DNA of 56,081 nt from Pirellulales bacterium (lineage in GTDB: Bacteria > Planctomycetota > Planctomycetia > Pirellulales > JAICIG01): assembly GCA_025924495.1 (NCBI GenBank), contig JAICIG010000001.1, positions 1 through 56,081 of the forward strand, in the 5' to 3' direction. Below are positions 6,102 through 14,481 of the stretch, in pieces. The position numbers and the translations under genes were made by a program. The notes beneath the pieces are model-generated. The model saw only the letters and a program-made list of their open reading frames with translations, did not search any database and had not been told where the DNA came from. Positions within the stretch are counted from its first letter, which is position 1; every line of letters begins with the position of its first letter.

Positions 6102-7118
6102 ATGAGAATCGTCCTCACGTCGATTTGTCTGAGCTTTCTTTGCGGAATCTCAACCGCAGCAGCTGAGGAGAACGCGCCCAATTGGGTGCTCGAGATGCCG
6201 AAGGCCGCCTGGCAGGCGCGCGATTCGCAAGGGGAAGTCGTCTATAAGGATCGGCTTTGGATCTTCGGCGGCTGGTTCGATTCGTTTAAAGCCGCCCCTC
6301 GCGATGTGTGGAGCTCCGCCGACGGCAAGGAGTGGAAGCTCGTCACAGAAAGTGCACCTTGGAAACATAGCGATCTGCCAATGTCAATCGCGTTTGATGG
6401 CAAGATGTGGATGATGGGGGGCTGGTACAATGGACGATTGCCCGATCATTCGGCCAGCAACACCGTCTGGCGCTCGAGCGATGGCGTCAATTGGGAGCAA
6501 GCGACAGAGCATGCCGGCTGGTCGCCGCGGATTGCGGCCGCCGTCGTCGAGTTCAAGGGAGAAATGTGGATTCTCGGCGGGATAGAAGATTATTACTTCG
6601 GCGACGAAAAGAGTCTCAAGAACGACGTCTGGCGTTCGGCGGACGGCAAACAGTGGAAGCAAGCGACACCTAGCGCCGCCTGGTCGCCTCGGGCGTACCA
6701 CCAAGCGGCCGTGCTCAACGACAAGATTTATGTCTTCGGCGGCGGAAACTACGCGCCGCAGAATCTCTACCAGGCCAAGAACGACGTCTGGTCGTCAACT
6801 GACGGCGTGCACTGGACGCAAGAAACGGAAGCGGCGTCTTGGTCGCCACGGCTGTGGTTTTCGTCGGTCGTGTATCGCGATCGCATTTGGGTGCTGGGCG
6901 GTTGGTCGAACCATCCTTCGAAGAATTGGGGCGACGTCTGGTATTCGAAAGACGGCAAGAACTGGCGCCAATTAAAGTCGGCCGTGACCTGGAAAGAGCG
7001 TCATGAGCACTCGGCCTTTGTCTTCCAAGATAAAATCTGGGTCGCCGGCGGCCATGCGCAGCCGCTCAGCGGCGAAGTCTGGTCGCTCGACGTGCCGAAG
7101 GAGTGGTTTAAAGATTAA
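6102..7118 (+). CDS. Exported kelch-repeat beta-propeller protein
   Basis: A 338-residue protein with a clear signal peptide (cleavage likely after ISTAAA, about residue 21). It has at least five kelch-like blades, each with an IWVLGG- or MWILGG-type strand, then a DVW.S.DG..W pattern. This is the layout of secreted planctomycete kelch proteins related to galactose oxidase-type propellers, without the copper-site domain. Such domains usually mediate binding. Translation is taken from ATG 6102 because it gives the signal peptide; the open frame extends 41 codons further upstream without one. It converges on the next gene with only 6 nt between stops. Confidence 0.8.
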   Translation: MRIVLTSICLSFLCGISTAAAEENAPNWVLEMPKAAWQARDSQGEVVYKDRLWIFGGWFDSFKAAPRDVWSSADGKEWKLVTESAPWKHSDLPMSIAFDGKMWMMGGWYNGRLPDHSASNTVWRSSDGVNWEQATEHAGWSPRIAAAVVEFKGEMWILGGIEDYYFGDEKSLKNDVWRSADGKQWKQATPSAAWSPRAYHQAAVLNDKIYVFGGGNYAPQNLYQAKNDVWSSTDGVHWTQETEAASWSPRLWFSSVVYRDRIWVLGGWSNHPSKNWGDVWYSKDGKNWRQLKSAVTWKERHEHSAFVFQDKIWVAGGHAQPLSGEVWSLDVPKEWFKD

Positions 7119-7124
7119 CGGCGT

Positions 7125-7964
7125 TTAACTCTTTTCCGAGCCGGCGCCTGGCGTCCATTTGGCGATCTGCTCGGGCGTGACCTGACCGAGGGGCGGCAAT
7201 CGTGCGTCGCGATAGTCCGATTCGTTCACGTCGGTCTGAAACTGCTCGCGCGACAGCAGAGTGCCGCGGCAGACGTGTCCGGGCTGCGCAGGCTGCACGA
7301 GTTGCTCCTGAAGGCGTTCGAGCAGTTCGCGCATGATCCAGTCGGGGACGGCCGCCCGCTCGTCTGGATAGATGAACGAAAACAAGATCAGATGGCTGAG
7401 CAGCACCTGCCAAGAGGAGCCAAACCGCTTGAGCAGCCGCTGCCAATCCAAGGCCGGCGCGCACGATTTGATCAGGTGCGCTACGTCGGCGCCATCGTAG
7501 CGCTCGCGCTCCATGATAAACGCCTTCTGCCAAATGCTCTCCTCGGGCGGGCAGAGCTTGATCGGCAAATCCAATAAGACGCAGTCGCTCGCATGATCGA
7601 ACCAGGCCTGATCGACGGCGCAGCAACCATTGCCTGAGTTGAAGATCAGGTCGATGAAATGCTCGCCTGAATGAGCCTTGGCCAGCCAGTGCGAGTAAGG
7701 AACTTCCGTCCGGAAGCCGGCGGCCGAAAGGCTAGCCAAGGCGCGGTCGATATCTTCGGGCAATAAGAAGATGTCAAAATCTTTTGTCTTACGAACGATG
7801 CCCGTGTGTGCGTGCACCGCATAGCCGCCGCCGACCAGAAAGGGAATTCTCGCCTCGAGCAAGGTCGCCATTGCCTGGCGGTAGAAGGCAAGCGCTGCGG
7901 GAGCCGGCTGACCTTGACGTTCGTCGTCGAGCGACATGAGTAGACCTGAAGATGTTTTTGCCAT
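7125..7964 (-). CDS. Nucleotidyltransferase-fold protein (Pol beta superfamily)
   Basis: A 279-residue protein. Residues 40-75 hold PFLVGGGYAVHAHTG followed by KTKDFDIF, which is the G-G...D-x-D core of MNT/DUF2204-like nucleotidyltransferases. The next part (SGEHFIDLIFNSGNG) supplies the third acidic strand, and the C-terminal half is helical. Such proteins transfer a nucleotide to a small molecule or protein, or act as antitoxins; nothing nearby (no HEPN partner) points to a toxin pair. The start at ATG 7964 has no clear ribosome binding site, and an ATG ten codons inside is an alternative. It is transcribed divergently from the metallophosphoesterase. Confidence 0.72.
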   Translation of the reverse strand: MAKTSSGLLMSLDDERQGQPAPAALAFYRQAMATLLEARIPFLVGGGYAVHAHTGIVRKTKDFDIFLLPEDIDRALASLSAAGFRTEVPYSHWLAKAHSGEHFIDLIFNSGNGCCAVDQAWFDHASDCVLLDLPIKLCPPEESIWQKAFIMERERYDGADVAHLIKSCAPALDWQRLLKRFGSSWQVLLSHLILFSFIYPDERAAVPDWIMRELLERLQEQLVQPAQPGHVCRGTLLSREQFQTDVNESDYRDARLPPLGQVTPEQIAKWTPGAGSEKS

Positions 7965-8174
7965 AAAAGTCGCGAATTCCGTTTAGTGGCAAACCTTGTG
8001 CCGCGGCGCGGGCTTTGCATGTTTTGCAACGTCGGCGACCGGGCATACTGGTTGTGGGCGACGACCTTCGGGGCTCCGGCTCCGGAGCATGATTCCGCCG
8101 CGCCCACCGTGCACCAATTTGTGCCAGATGCTCGCCTGCGTCGTCTATCGCCCTGCAACCTGCGGAGAGGAACG

Positions 8175-8975
8175 ATGGCAGAGAAAAACTCAATCCAAAT
8201 CGCTGCCGTCGGAGACATTCACTTCGGCAGCAATGGACATATTCCCTTGCCGGTTTTCTCCGAGCTGGCCGCCGGGGCCGACATATTACTGCTCTGTGGC
8301 GACCTGACCGATCACGGTCTGCCGGAAGAAGCCCACGGTCTGGTGAAAGAGCTATCGCGGATTGAAATTCCCATGCTTGCCGTGCTCGGCAACCACGATT
8401 ACGAATCGGGCCGCGAGCAGGCGGTGAAAGATATCCTGTGCGACCGGGGAATCAAGGTGCTCGACGGGGATGCTTGCGAACTATTTGGGGTCGGATTCGC
8501 GGGAGCGAAGGGTTTTGTCGGCGGATTCGGCCGTCAAACGCTGCAACCGTGGGGAGAACAAGCGGTCAAGTCCTTTGTTCAAGAGGCGGTGAACGAAACG
8601 ATGAAGTTGGAGTCGGCGCTCGCTCGTTTGAGGACTCCGCGGCTCGTTGCACTATTGCACTATGCCCCCATCCGAGCCACCGTCGAGGGAGAACTGCCGG
8701 AGCTGATGGCTTTTCTCGGTTGCAGCCGGCTCGAGGAACCATTGAATCGCTATCGCGTCACAGCGGCGTTTCACGGACATGCTCACCGAGGCAGCCCCGA
8801 GGGACAAACCATGTCGGGCGTGCCGGTCTATAATGTCGCTCTTCCTTTGCTTCGCAGCCGGTTCCCCGAGGCCCCTCCGGCGCGCCGACTGGAAATCACC
8901 GTTGGAACGCAGTCCATTTCGACGGACAACGGCCAGACAGCGCAAGTCGGCCAGCCCGAGGCTGCGGCGAGTTGA
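8175..8975 (+). CDS. Calcineurin-like metallophosphoesterase
   Basis: A 266-residue phosphoesterase with all metal-binding blocks in order: GDIHFG (D14, H16), GDLTDHG, GNHDYE, LLHYAPI and GHAHRG. The domain is complete and lacks a signal peptide, so it is probably cytoplasmic. The substrate is unknown; members cleave phosphomono- or diesters. ATG 8175 is preferred over the longer open frame because a GAGAGGA ribosome binding site precedes it and the core domain begins directly after it. The C-terminal 30 residues are low in complexity and Ser/Thr/Ala/Gln-rich. Confidence 0.85.
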   Translation: MAEKNSIQIAAVGDIHFGSNGHIPLPVFSELAAGADILLLCGDLTDHGLPEEAHGLVKELSRIEIPMLAVLGNHDYESGREQAVKDILCDRGIKVLDGDACELFGVGFAGAKGFVGGFGRQTLQPWGEQAVKSFVQEAVNETMKLESALARLRTPRLVALLHYAPIRATVEGELPELMAFLGCSRLEEPLNRYRVTAAFHGHAHRGSPEGQTMSGVPVYNVALPLLRSRFPEAPPARRLEITVGTQSISTDNGQTAQVGQPEAAAS

Positions 8976-9282
8976 ATGCGGTCCACTCCATGCCGCGGAT
9001 TGTATGAGAATTCCGCAAAATGGCTCTGTATTTACGCCGGCCTCCTGGTCGATTGGGCTGTTCGTCATCGGCGTCTTCTCGGGCAGCCGCACACAGACGT
9101 CGTCTCGGCCAACGACAAGAAGTTGAAGCGCGCGCCTGGACTCTCTAAAGTGATCTCACGCTAGATGGTTCCAGCTTTAGCGTTACGCCAGTGCGGAGCG
9201 GCCGCAACTGCCTGCCGCCTCGCCGACGGATCGAATTTGTGAGAAGAGTTCCGACCGAGTGAGACCAAGGCCCACATTGCCT
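8976..9282 (+). other. Intergenic stretch, no gene recognised
   Basis: This 307-nt stretch lies between the phosphoesterase and the next exported protein. A 62-codon open frame fills 8976-9164 but has no ribosome binding site and no recognisable sequence. I see no strong hairpin terminator. It presumably contains the promoter for the gene at 9283. Confidence 0.4.
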
Positions 9283-10452
9283 ATGCAACTGCGAAAGTTA
9301 TTCGGCGCTTTCGTTCTGTTAACCGCCGGCTTGAGCGCGCTAAATGCCGATGAAGTCGACGATGCCTTGGCGGCGATCGCTCGCGTAGGTCCGCAAGCCA
9401 AGGGGTCGGCTGAAGCGAGGAAAGCATGCGATCAACTGACTCGCCACGGCGCCGAGATTCTGCCGAAGTTGCTCGCGGCCATGGATACGAAGAACCTGGT
9501 GGCGGCCAACTGGTATCGCACCGTCTACGAACAGGTCGTTGCTCGGGAACTTGCGAAGCCTAAGCCTGCATTTCCTTTGGAGTCGCTGCGCAGCTATGTG
9601 GAGGATGCTCGGCGCGAAGGTCGCGTACGCCGAGCCGTCCTCGCTCTTCTCGACCGTCTGGAACCACGGTTCAGGACCGAACTGATTCCGACCCTGCTGG
9701 AAGATCCGGAATTTCGCGCCGACGCGGTGCAAGCCGCGCTCGATCGGGGTAGCAAGGCGCAAGCCGCCGGCGACCGCGCGATGGCAATCGAACAGTATCG
9801 CAAGGCATTCAATTCTTCTCGCTCCGCAGATCAGGCCACGCAGGCAGCCGCCAAACTAAAGGCCCTGGGCGAGCCGGCCGATCTCATCGCGCACCTAGGG
9901 TTTGTCGTCGACTGGTATTTGCTCGGCCCGTTCGACGCGCCGGACTATAGCGGTTTTGCCCAAGCATATCCTCCCGAAGAGGAGCGCTCGGTCGACTTGA
10001 ACGCCGAATACCGTGGCAAAGAGGGGAAGCCGATCCACTGGCGGCGGTTTACGACGTCCGATTCGCTTGGACAGTTGAATTTGATTGATGCGATCGCCCC
10101 CGTTCGTGAAGCCGTCGGTTATGCCTACAGTGAATTGACGGCGCCGCGCGAGACCGACGCAGAGCTCCGCTGCGGCGCCGATGACAATTGCACGGTGTGG
10201 CTTAATGGCGAGCGAGCCTTTGGCCGCGAACAATGGTTGAATGGGACGCGGCTCGATCGGTTTGTCACGCCGGTGCGATTGCGGCAAGGGAAGAACACCC
10301 TGCTGGTGAAAATCTGCCAAGGACCGCAGCACAAAGATCCTGAGGTGCCGAACAACTGGTCGTTGCAACTGAGAATCTGCGATTCGACGGGCGTCGGGCT
10401 CGGTCTAATGTCGGCCTTGCCGGCCATAAGCACCGCTGAGAGAACGCAATGA
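9283..10452 (+). CDS. Exported protein with C-terminal carbohydrate-binding-like domain
   Basis: A 389-residue protein with a signal peptide (FGAFVLLTAGLSALNA). Residues about 25-220 are helical, with ARxxGRVRRAVLALLDRLEPRF-like HEAT/TPR-style repeats. The C-terminal part begins VDWYLLGPFD and ends with ELRCGADDNCTVWLNGERAF..RLRQGKNTLLVKICQ, a pattern seen in galactose-binding-like domains of planctomycete exported proteins. ATG 9283 gives the signal peptide; GTG 9259 is an upstream alternative. The stop overlaps the next start (ATGA), so it works with the PQQ-type propeller that follows. The specific function is unknown. Confidence 0.65.
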   Translation: MQLRKLFGAFVLLTAGLSALNADEVDDALAAIARVGPQAKGSAEARKACDQLTRHGAEILPKLLAAMDTKNLVAANWYRTVYEQVVARELAKPKPAFPLESLRSYVEDARREGRVRRAVLALLDRLEPRFRTELIPTLLEDPEFRADAVQAALDRGSKAQAAGDRAMAIEQYRKAFNSSRSADQATQAAAKLKALGEPADLIAHLGFVVDWYLLGPFDAPDYSGFAQAYPPEEERSVDLNAEYRGKEGKPIHWRRFTTSDSLGQLNLIDAIAPVREAVGYAYSELTAPRETDAELRCGADDNCTVWLNGERAFGREQWLNGTRLDRFVTPVRLRQGKNTLLVKICQGPQHKDPEVPNNWSLQLRICDSTGVGLGLMSALPAISTAERTQ

Positions 10453-11717
10453 GCAATCGACTAACTTGGCAGGCATGGAGTCGCACAGCGGTCGCAGTTT
10501 TGGCATTTGCCTCGCTCGCGCTCTGTCGGGCGCACGCCGAGAATTGGCCCGGCTGGCGCGGACCCAACCGCACGGGCCTGAGCGGCGAAATAGGGTTGCC
10601 GGTGAAATGGTCGGACAGCGAGGGCGTGGCCTGGAAGGTCGCCTTACCGGGTTCTGGCATCTCGAACCCGATCGTCTGGGAAGATCGAGTGTTCGTCACG
10701 TCGTCGGATGGTCCTCAGCAGTCGGAACTGTACTTGATCTGCCTGGCGCGCGAAGACGGCCGCGAACTATGGAGGTTGCAGCTCTGGGGTAGTGCGCCGA
10801 CCTTGTATCATCCGACCAAGAGCAGCATGGCCAGCCCTTCGCCGGTGACCGACGGCGAGCATGTATTCGCCTTCTATGGCACGGGCGACGTCTTCTGCGC
10901 CGACTTTTCCGGTGGCCTGGTCTGGCAGCGATCGCTGGCCTCGGAGTACGGCGAATTCGAAAACCGCTTCGCCGCCTCGAGCTCTCCTCTGCTCTACCGC
11001 GATCTGCTTTTGCTACAATGCGATCATTACGGCGATTCGTATTTGCTCGCCATCGACAAGGCGACCGGCGCCGACCGGTGGAAGGCGGACCGGCCCGAGA
11101 CGTGGCTTTCCTGGGCTTCGCCGCAACTTGTACCCGCAGGAGGCGACGACGAGCACGAATTGCTCGTCAGCGGGTCCCATCGGCTGGAAGGATACGATCC
11201 GCTCACCGGCGAGAAGTTGTGGACGTTGCGCGGCATGAGCCGGGAGTGCATCCCCACGCCCGTGTTTGGACATGGTCTGATTTATGCCACGAGCGGCCCC
11301 AATGCCTTGACCTTTTGCGTGCGCCCCGGCGGGCGAGGCGATGTGACGAGATCGCATGTCGTGTGGAGCAGTCCGCGCGGCATACCGTTCGTGCCTTCGG
11401 CGATTCTCGTTGGCGATGCGTATTTTCTCGTCGACGACAAGGGAATCGGCACTTGTCTGGACGCTCACACGGGCAAGCTGTTATGGCGCAAACGATTTGG
11501 CGGAGCTTTTACCGCGTCGCCGGTCGCCGGAGAAGGCAAGATCTATTTCTGCGACGAATCAGGCAAGACGCTGGTGACCGCCGCCGAAGGCAAAGCCTTT
11601 CGAGAGCTGGCGCGGAATCAACTCGATGAACCGATCTATGCCTCGCCAGCCATTTCGCACGGGCAGCTTTTTATACGTACATCGGGGCATCTCTACTGTA
11701 TTAAAACCAACCATTGA
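10449..11717 (+). CDS. Exported PQQ-like (BamB-type) beta-propeller protein
   Basis: A 422-residue protein with a signal peptide ending near CRAHAENWPGWRGPNRTG. The NWPGWRGPxRTG opening and repeated blades of the type LWRLQLWG, TGADRWKA, GEKLWTLRG and GKLLWRKRFGG are typical of PQQ-like WD propellers that abound in planctomycetes. It probably acts in the periplasm, either as a scaffold like BamB or as a quinoprotein; cofactor-binding residues are not evident. It is translationally coupled to the gene before it by an ATGA overlap. Confidence 0.8.
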   Translation: MSNRLTWQAWSRTAVAVLAFASLALCRAHAENWPGWRGPNRTGLSGEIGLPVKWSDSEGVAWKVALPGSGISNPIVWEDRVFVTSSDGPQQSELYLICLAREDGRELWRLQLWGSAPTLYHPTKSSMASPSPVTDGEHVFAFYGTGDVFCADFSGGLVWQRSLASEYGEFENRFAASSSPLLYRDLLLLQCDHYGDSYLLAIDKATGADRWKADRPETWLSWASPQLVPAGGDDEHELLVSGSHRLEGYDPLTGEKLWTLRGMSRECIPTPVFGHGLIYATSGPNALTFCVRPGGRGDVTRSHVVWSSPRGIPFVPSAILVGDAYFLVDDKGIGTCLDAHTGKLLWRKRFGGAFTASPVAGEGKIYFCDESGKTLVTAAEGKAFRELARNQLDEPIYASPAISHGQLFIRTSGHLYCIKTNH

Positions 11718-11861
11718 GCGTCGTTGCCGCCTGTAGACCATCTGGCAAATAACCGCGGACGAGGCCAACCGCTTGATAAGCTGGAAAATCCCCCGTCGCG
11801 GGCGGTTTGATTTGCAATGACGCGCCAGGAATGTTAGGTGTGATAGAAGCCTGCGAAAGGC

Positions 11862-11895
11862 GACCCGGTAAGACGTCCGATCTGCCGGGTCTTTT
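11862..11895 (+). terminator. Terminator-like hairpin in the leader of the first response regulator
   Basis: GACCCGG (11862-11868) pairs with CCGGGTC (11885-11891), 7 bp, followed by TTTTCGTTTT. It lies 18 nt before the start codon of the response regulator at 11914. It could end the upstream propeller transcript, or act as an attenuator for the regulator gene. A hairpin with the same CCCGG/CCGGG core and the same TTTTCGTT tail precedes the second response regulator at 31190. Confidence 0.65.
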
Positions 11896-11913
11896 CGTTT
11901 TCAGGGGAGGACT

Positions 11914-12273
11914 ATGCGGATCTTGATTGTGGAGGACCAACCCGATTTGGCGTTGATGCTGGCTAAATGGCTCGAGCGCCGCGGCCACGAGGCCCAAGTC
12001 TCCGGCAATGCCATCTCGGCGTTGACCTCGGCTCCCACGTGGCTGCCCGATGTGATTCTGCTCGATATCGGCCTGCCTGGAATGGATGGTTGGCAGTTGG
12101 CTCCGCTGCTGCGCGACGCTATGGCCGATAAGCGGCCGCTGATAATCGCCATTTCTGGTTTCGCGACGCGCGCCGATATCGAACGTTCGAATGCAGCCGG
12201 CATTGCGCATCATCTGGTGAAGCCGAACTATTTCTTACAACTCGCCGCCATTCTGGCGGACGGCAACAACTGA
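11914..12273 (+). CDS. Single-domain response regulator (CheY-like receiver)
   Basis: A 119-residue receiver domain without an output domain. Acidic pocket residue D8, phosphoacceptor D51 in LLDIGLPGMDGW, and conserved K103 (LVKPN) are all present. The ribosome binding site AGGGGAGGA is strong. No histidine kinase is adjacent, so its partner is elsewhere. It resembles the receiver protein at 31190 (same length, same LPxMDGW motif), and the two flank the RND efflux locus. Output must be through protein interaction. Confidence 0.9.
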   Translation: MRILIVEDQPDLALMLAKWLERRGHEAQVSGNAISALTSAPTWLPDVILLDIGLPGMDGWQLAPLLRDAMADKRPLIIAISGFATRADIERSNAAGIAHHLVKPNYFLQLAAILADGNN

Positions 12274-12367
12274 GCTGCTCGCAGAGCGCACCATCAGGCG
12301 GGAAGCGTCGCGCCCGACGTTTTATGCGGCCCGGACGCCGCAACCGCCAATCCTCGGCCGCCATCGG

Positions 12368-12547
12368 TCACAATTGCAGCAGCATCATTATCAGTCGATA
12401 GGCTACCACCGCGCCCAAGCCGCCGAGAGAGACGACCGCCAGGAAATCTTCCCAAAGGTGCTGAAAAAACTCTGAATCCCTGCGATTCTCGCCGCGCACC
12501 GGCCGGCAGGCCGCCTCAGATAGATTTTGATGCATCGCATAACGCAT
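12368..12547 (-). CDS. Small membrane protein, 59 residues
   Basis: A small open frame with a good ribosome binding site (GAGGAGA, 7 nt before ATG 12547). The first 35 residues are polar and charged (RGENRRDSEFF). Residues 36-59 form one hydrophobic helix (FLAVVSLGGLGAVVAYRLIMMLLQL), so it is a single-pass membrane protein with a short C-terminus. I do not recognise a family. It lies between the first response regulator and the efflux genes, on the opposite strand. Confidence 0.55.
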   Translation of the reverse strand: MRYAMHQNLSEAACRPVRGENRRDSEFFQHLWEDFLAVVSLGGLGAVVAYRLIMMLLQL

Positions 12548-13058
12548 GATTGTGTCTCCTCTTCATCTGGTGATACCCGGCGGCCGCTGAAACCTTTCAG
12601 GCCTATTTGCCGGCCCGCGAGATCCCGCCCGGACTGCGCAAGCCCGGCGAGCCTGAGGCCGTAACGATGTCGAGAACCGAGGACCGCTCCGCATACTCGA
12701 TCTTTTAAGATGAATGAGAGACGCCCAGGCTGGTCGTGAAGCAGCCAACGTGTCGTCTAAACTCTCATGGCTTGAGTACATTTCAGCAGGCGCTGCTCTG
12801 GTGGATCAAATAGCGTGGTCGATAAATCGCGCCGATTCACAAGCGCCGTCAGCCGAACGCAATGAGACAACCGCAAGCTTGCGGCAGCCGGGTTAATTGC
12901 ATCGCCAACTGCATTGCCAACCGGTTGGCCGTTTGACCGGACTCGTTAGAATGAGCGCACCTTCGCTAAGAAGTGCGCCTTGCGGGGCTGCGAGAGCCGC
13001 GGGCGAGACGCATCTCCTCGCTTCCGATCGATCATGCCGAAAAACTATCGGGTAACGA
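12548..13058 (+). other. Intergenic stretch upstream of the efflux locus
   Basis: A 511-nt stretch with no supported gene. It holds the probable control region of the efflux genes. The only clear structure is a 14-nt perfect palindrome at 12916-12929, listed separately. A 60-codon open frame at 12714-12896 lacks a ribosome binding site and family features. Confidence 0.4.
12916..12929. promoter_or_regulatory. 14-nt perfect palindrome, possible operator
   Basis: GCCAACCGGTTGGC reads the same on both strands and sits about 130 nt before the first RND adaptor gene. It is a plausible binding site for a dimeric repressor, but it differs from the ACTGAC-TG-GTCAGT site in front of the TetR gene in this locus. 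Confidence 0.35.
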
Positions 13059-14417
13059 ATGCAAAATGCATCTTCCATACAGGCGACGAAAGTGCACAAG
13101 TCAGGGTGGAAGACGCCTGGGCGCCGACATCTCCTGCTGGCGGCGCTGCTTGGCATGTTGGTCGCAGCGGTCGCGGGCTGCCAACGGCAAGCGGCTGCCG
13201 TTACGGCTGAAGAGCCGATGGTCATTCCTGTGAGTATTCCTGTCGAACGAGAGGTAACAGATTACGTTGACTTCACTGGCAGGACTGACGCCGTAAATTC
13301 CGTCGACATTCGTCCGCGAGTGACGGGTTATCTGATCAAGGCGCCCTTCAAGGAAGGCTCTGAAGTCAAAGAAGGGGACTTGCTGTACGAGATCGACCCG
13401 CGGCCCTACCAAGCGCTGGTCGATTTTTCCATCGGGCAGGTGGCCGCGGACAAGGCCAAGGTGAAGCTGGCCAAAGCGAACAATGCGCGGGCCAAGGCAA
13501 TTGCGGAGAAATCGCCCAATGCCATCACGCCGCAGGATCTCGACAGTTATCAGGCGGCTGAAGACGAGGCGATCGCCTCATTAAAGACGTCGGAAGGGAC
13601 CTTGGATACGAACGAGCTTAATCTCACGTTTACCAAAGTACTTTCTCCCATCGATGGGCAGGTCAGCCGTTATTACTTGACCGTGGGCAATCTGGTCACG
13701 CAGGACACAACCGTGCTGACGATGGTCGTCTCGCTCGACCCGATTTACGCCTACTTCGACATTGACGAGCCGACGCTACTGAGGATCAAAACCTTGATCA
13801 ATCAAGGTAAGATCAAGCCGGCGCGTGAGCGCGGAGACATTCCGGTCTTCGCGGCCTTGCAGGGCGAGACCGGCTTCCCGCATAAGGGCTCCATCAATTT
13901 CATCAACAACCGGGTCGATCCGACGACCGGCACGCTCACGCTGCGCGGCACGTTTGACAACCCGTTGCCTGAGCACGGCGTGAGGATTTTCGCGCCGGGA
14001 AACTTCGTCAAGATCCATCTGCCATTGGGCGAGCCTCGCAAGACTCTGCTGGTCATCGACAAGGCAATTGGCACGGATCAAGGGCTGAAGTTCGTCTATG
14101 TCGTCGATGAGCATGACCAGGTGCAATATCATCGCGTGCAAATTGGCGCCTTGCAGGAAGACGGCTTGCGCGTGGTCGAAAACGGACTGAAGCCCGACGA
14201 CCGCGTGGTGGTGAGCGGATTGCAGATGGTGCGACCGCGGATGACCGTCAAGCCGGAACTGACGCCAATGCCCGTGGTCAAACCGCAGAACGCCGAACGC
14301 GCCGGGCAGGTCGAACGGGGCCTGGAACAGCCTGGCGAGCGCAAGTCGCCGGCGCGGCAGGACCAGCGACAGGAACCGAACGAGGCTCCGGACGGCAGCT
14401 CGAACGAAAAGACGTGA
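13059..14417 (+). CDS. RND efflux periplasmic adaptor lipoprotein (pump set 1)
   Basis: A 452-residue membrane fusion protein. The lipobox AAVAGC places the lipidated cysteine at residue 41. The barrel-sandwich half (DYVDFTGRTDAVNSVDIRPRVTGYL) and the returning half (LSPIDGQVSRYYLTVGNLV) flank a helical hairpin, followed by beta-barrel and membrane-proximal domains (PDDRVVVSGLQMVRPRMTV). The C-terminal 45 residues are charged, low-complexity (RQDQRQEPNEAPDGSS). It bridges RND pumps to an outer-membrane channel. It heads the set with two pump genes directly downstream and resembles the adaptor at 22711. ATG 13059 is chosen as the longest start that leaves a basic n-region before the lipobox. 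Confidence 0.9.
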   Translation: MQNASSIQATKVHKSGWKTPGRRHLLLAALLGMLVAAVAGCQRQAAAVTAEEPMVIPVSIPVEREVTDYVDFTGRTDAVNSVDIRPRVTGYLIKAPFKEGSEVKEGDLLYEIDPRPYQALVDFSIGQVAADKAKVKLAKANNARAKAIAEKSPNAITPQDLDSYQAAEDEAIASLKTSEGTLDTNELNLTFTKVLSPIDGQVSRYYLTVGNLVTQDTTVLTMVVSLDPIYAYFDIDEPTLLRIKTLINQGKIKPARERGDIPVFAALQGETGFPHKGSINFINNRVDPTTGTLTLRGTFDNPLPEHGVRIFAPGNFVKIHLPLGEPRKTLLVIDKAIGTDQGLKFVYVVDEHDQVQYHRVQIGALQEDGLRVVENGLKPDDRVVVSGLQMVRPRMTVKPELTPMPVVKPQNAERAGQVERGLEQPGERKSPARQDQRQEPNEAPDGSSNEKT

Positions 14418-14481
14418 GCCCGCGGTTCTTGCCGGCCGAAACTATTGTGATCGCAACTCTGGCCCTGTTCCTTGTGACGCC

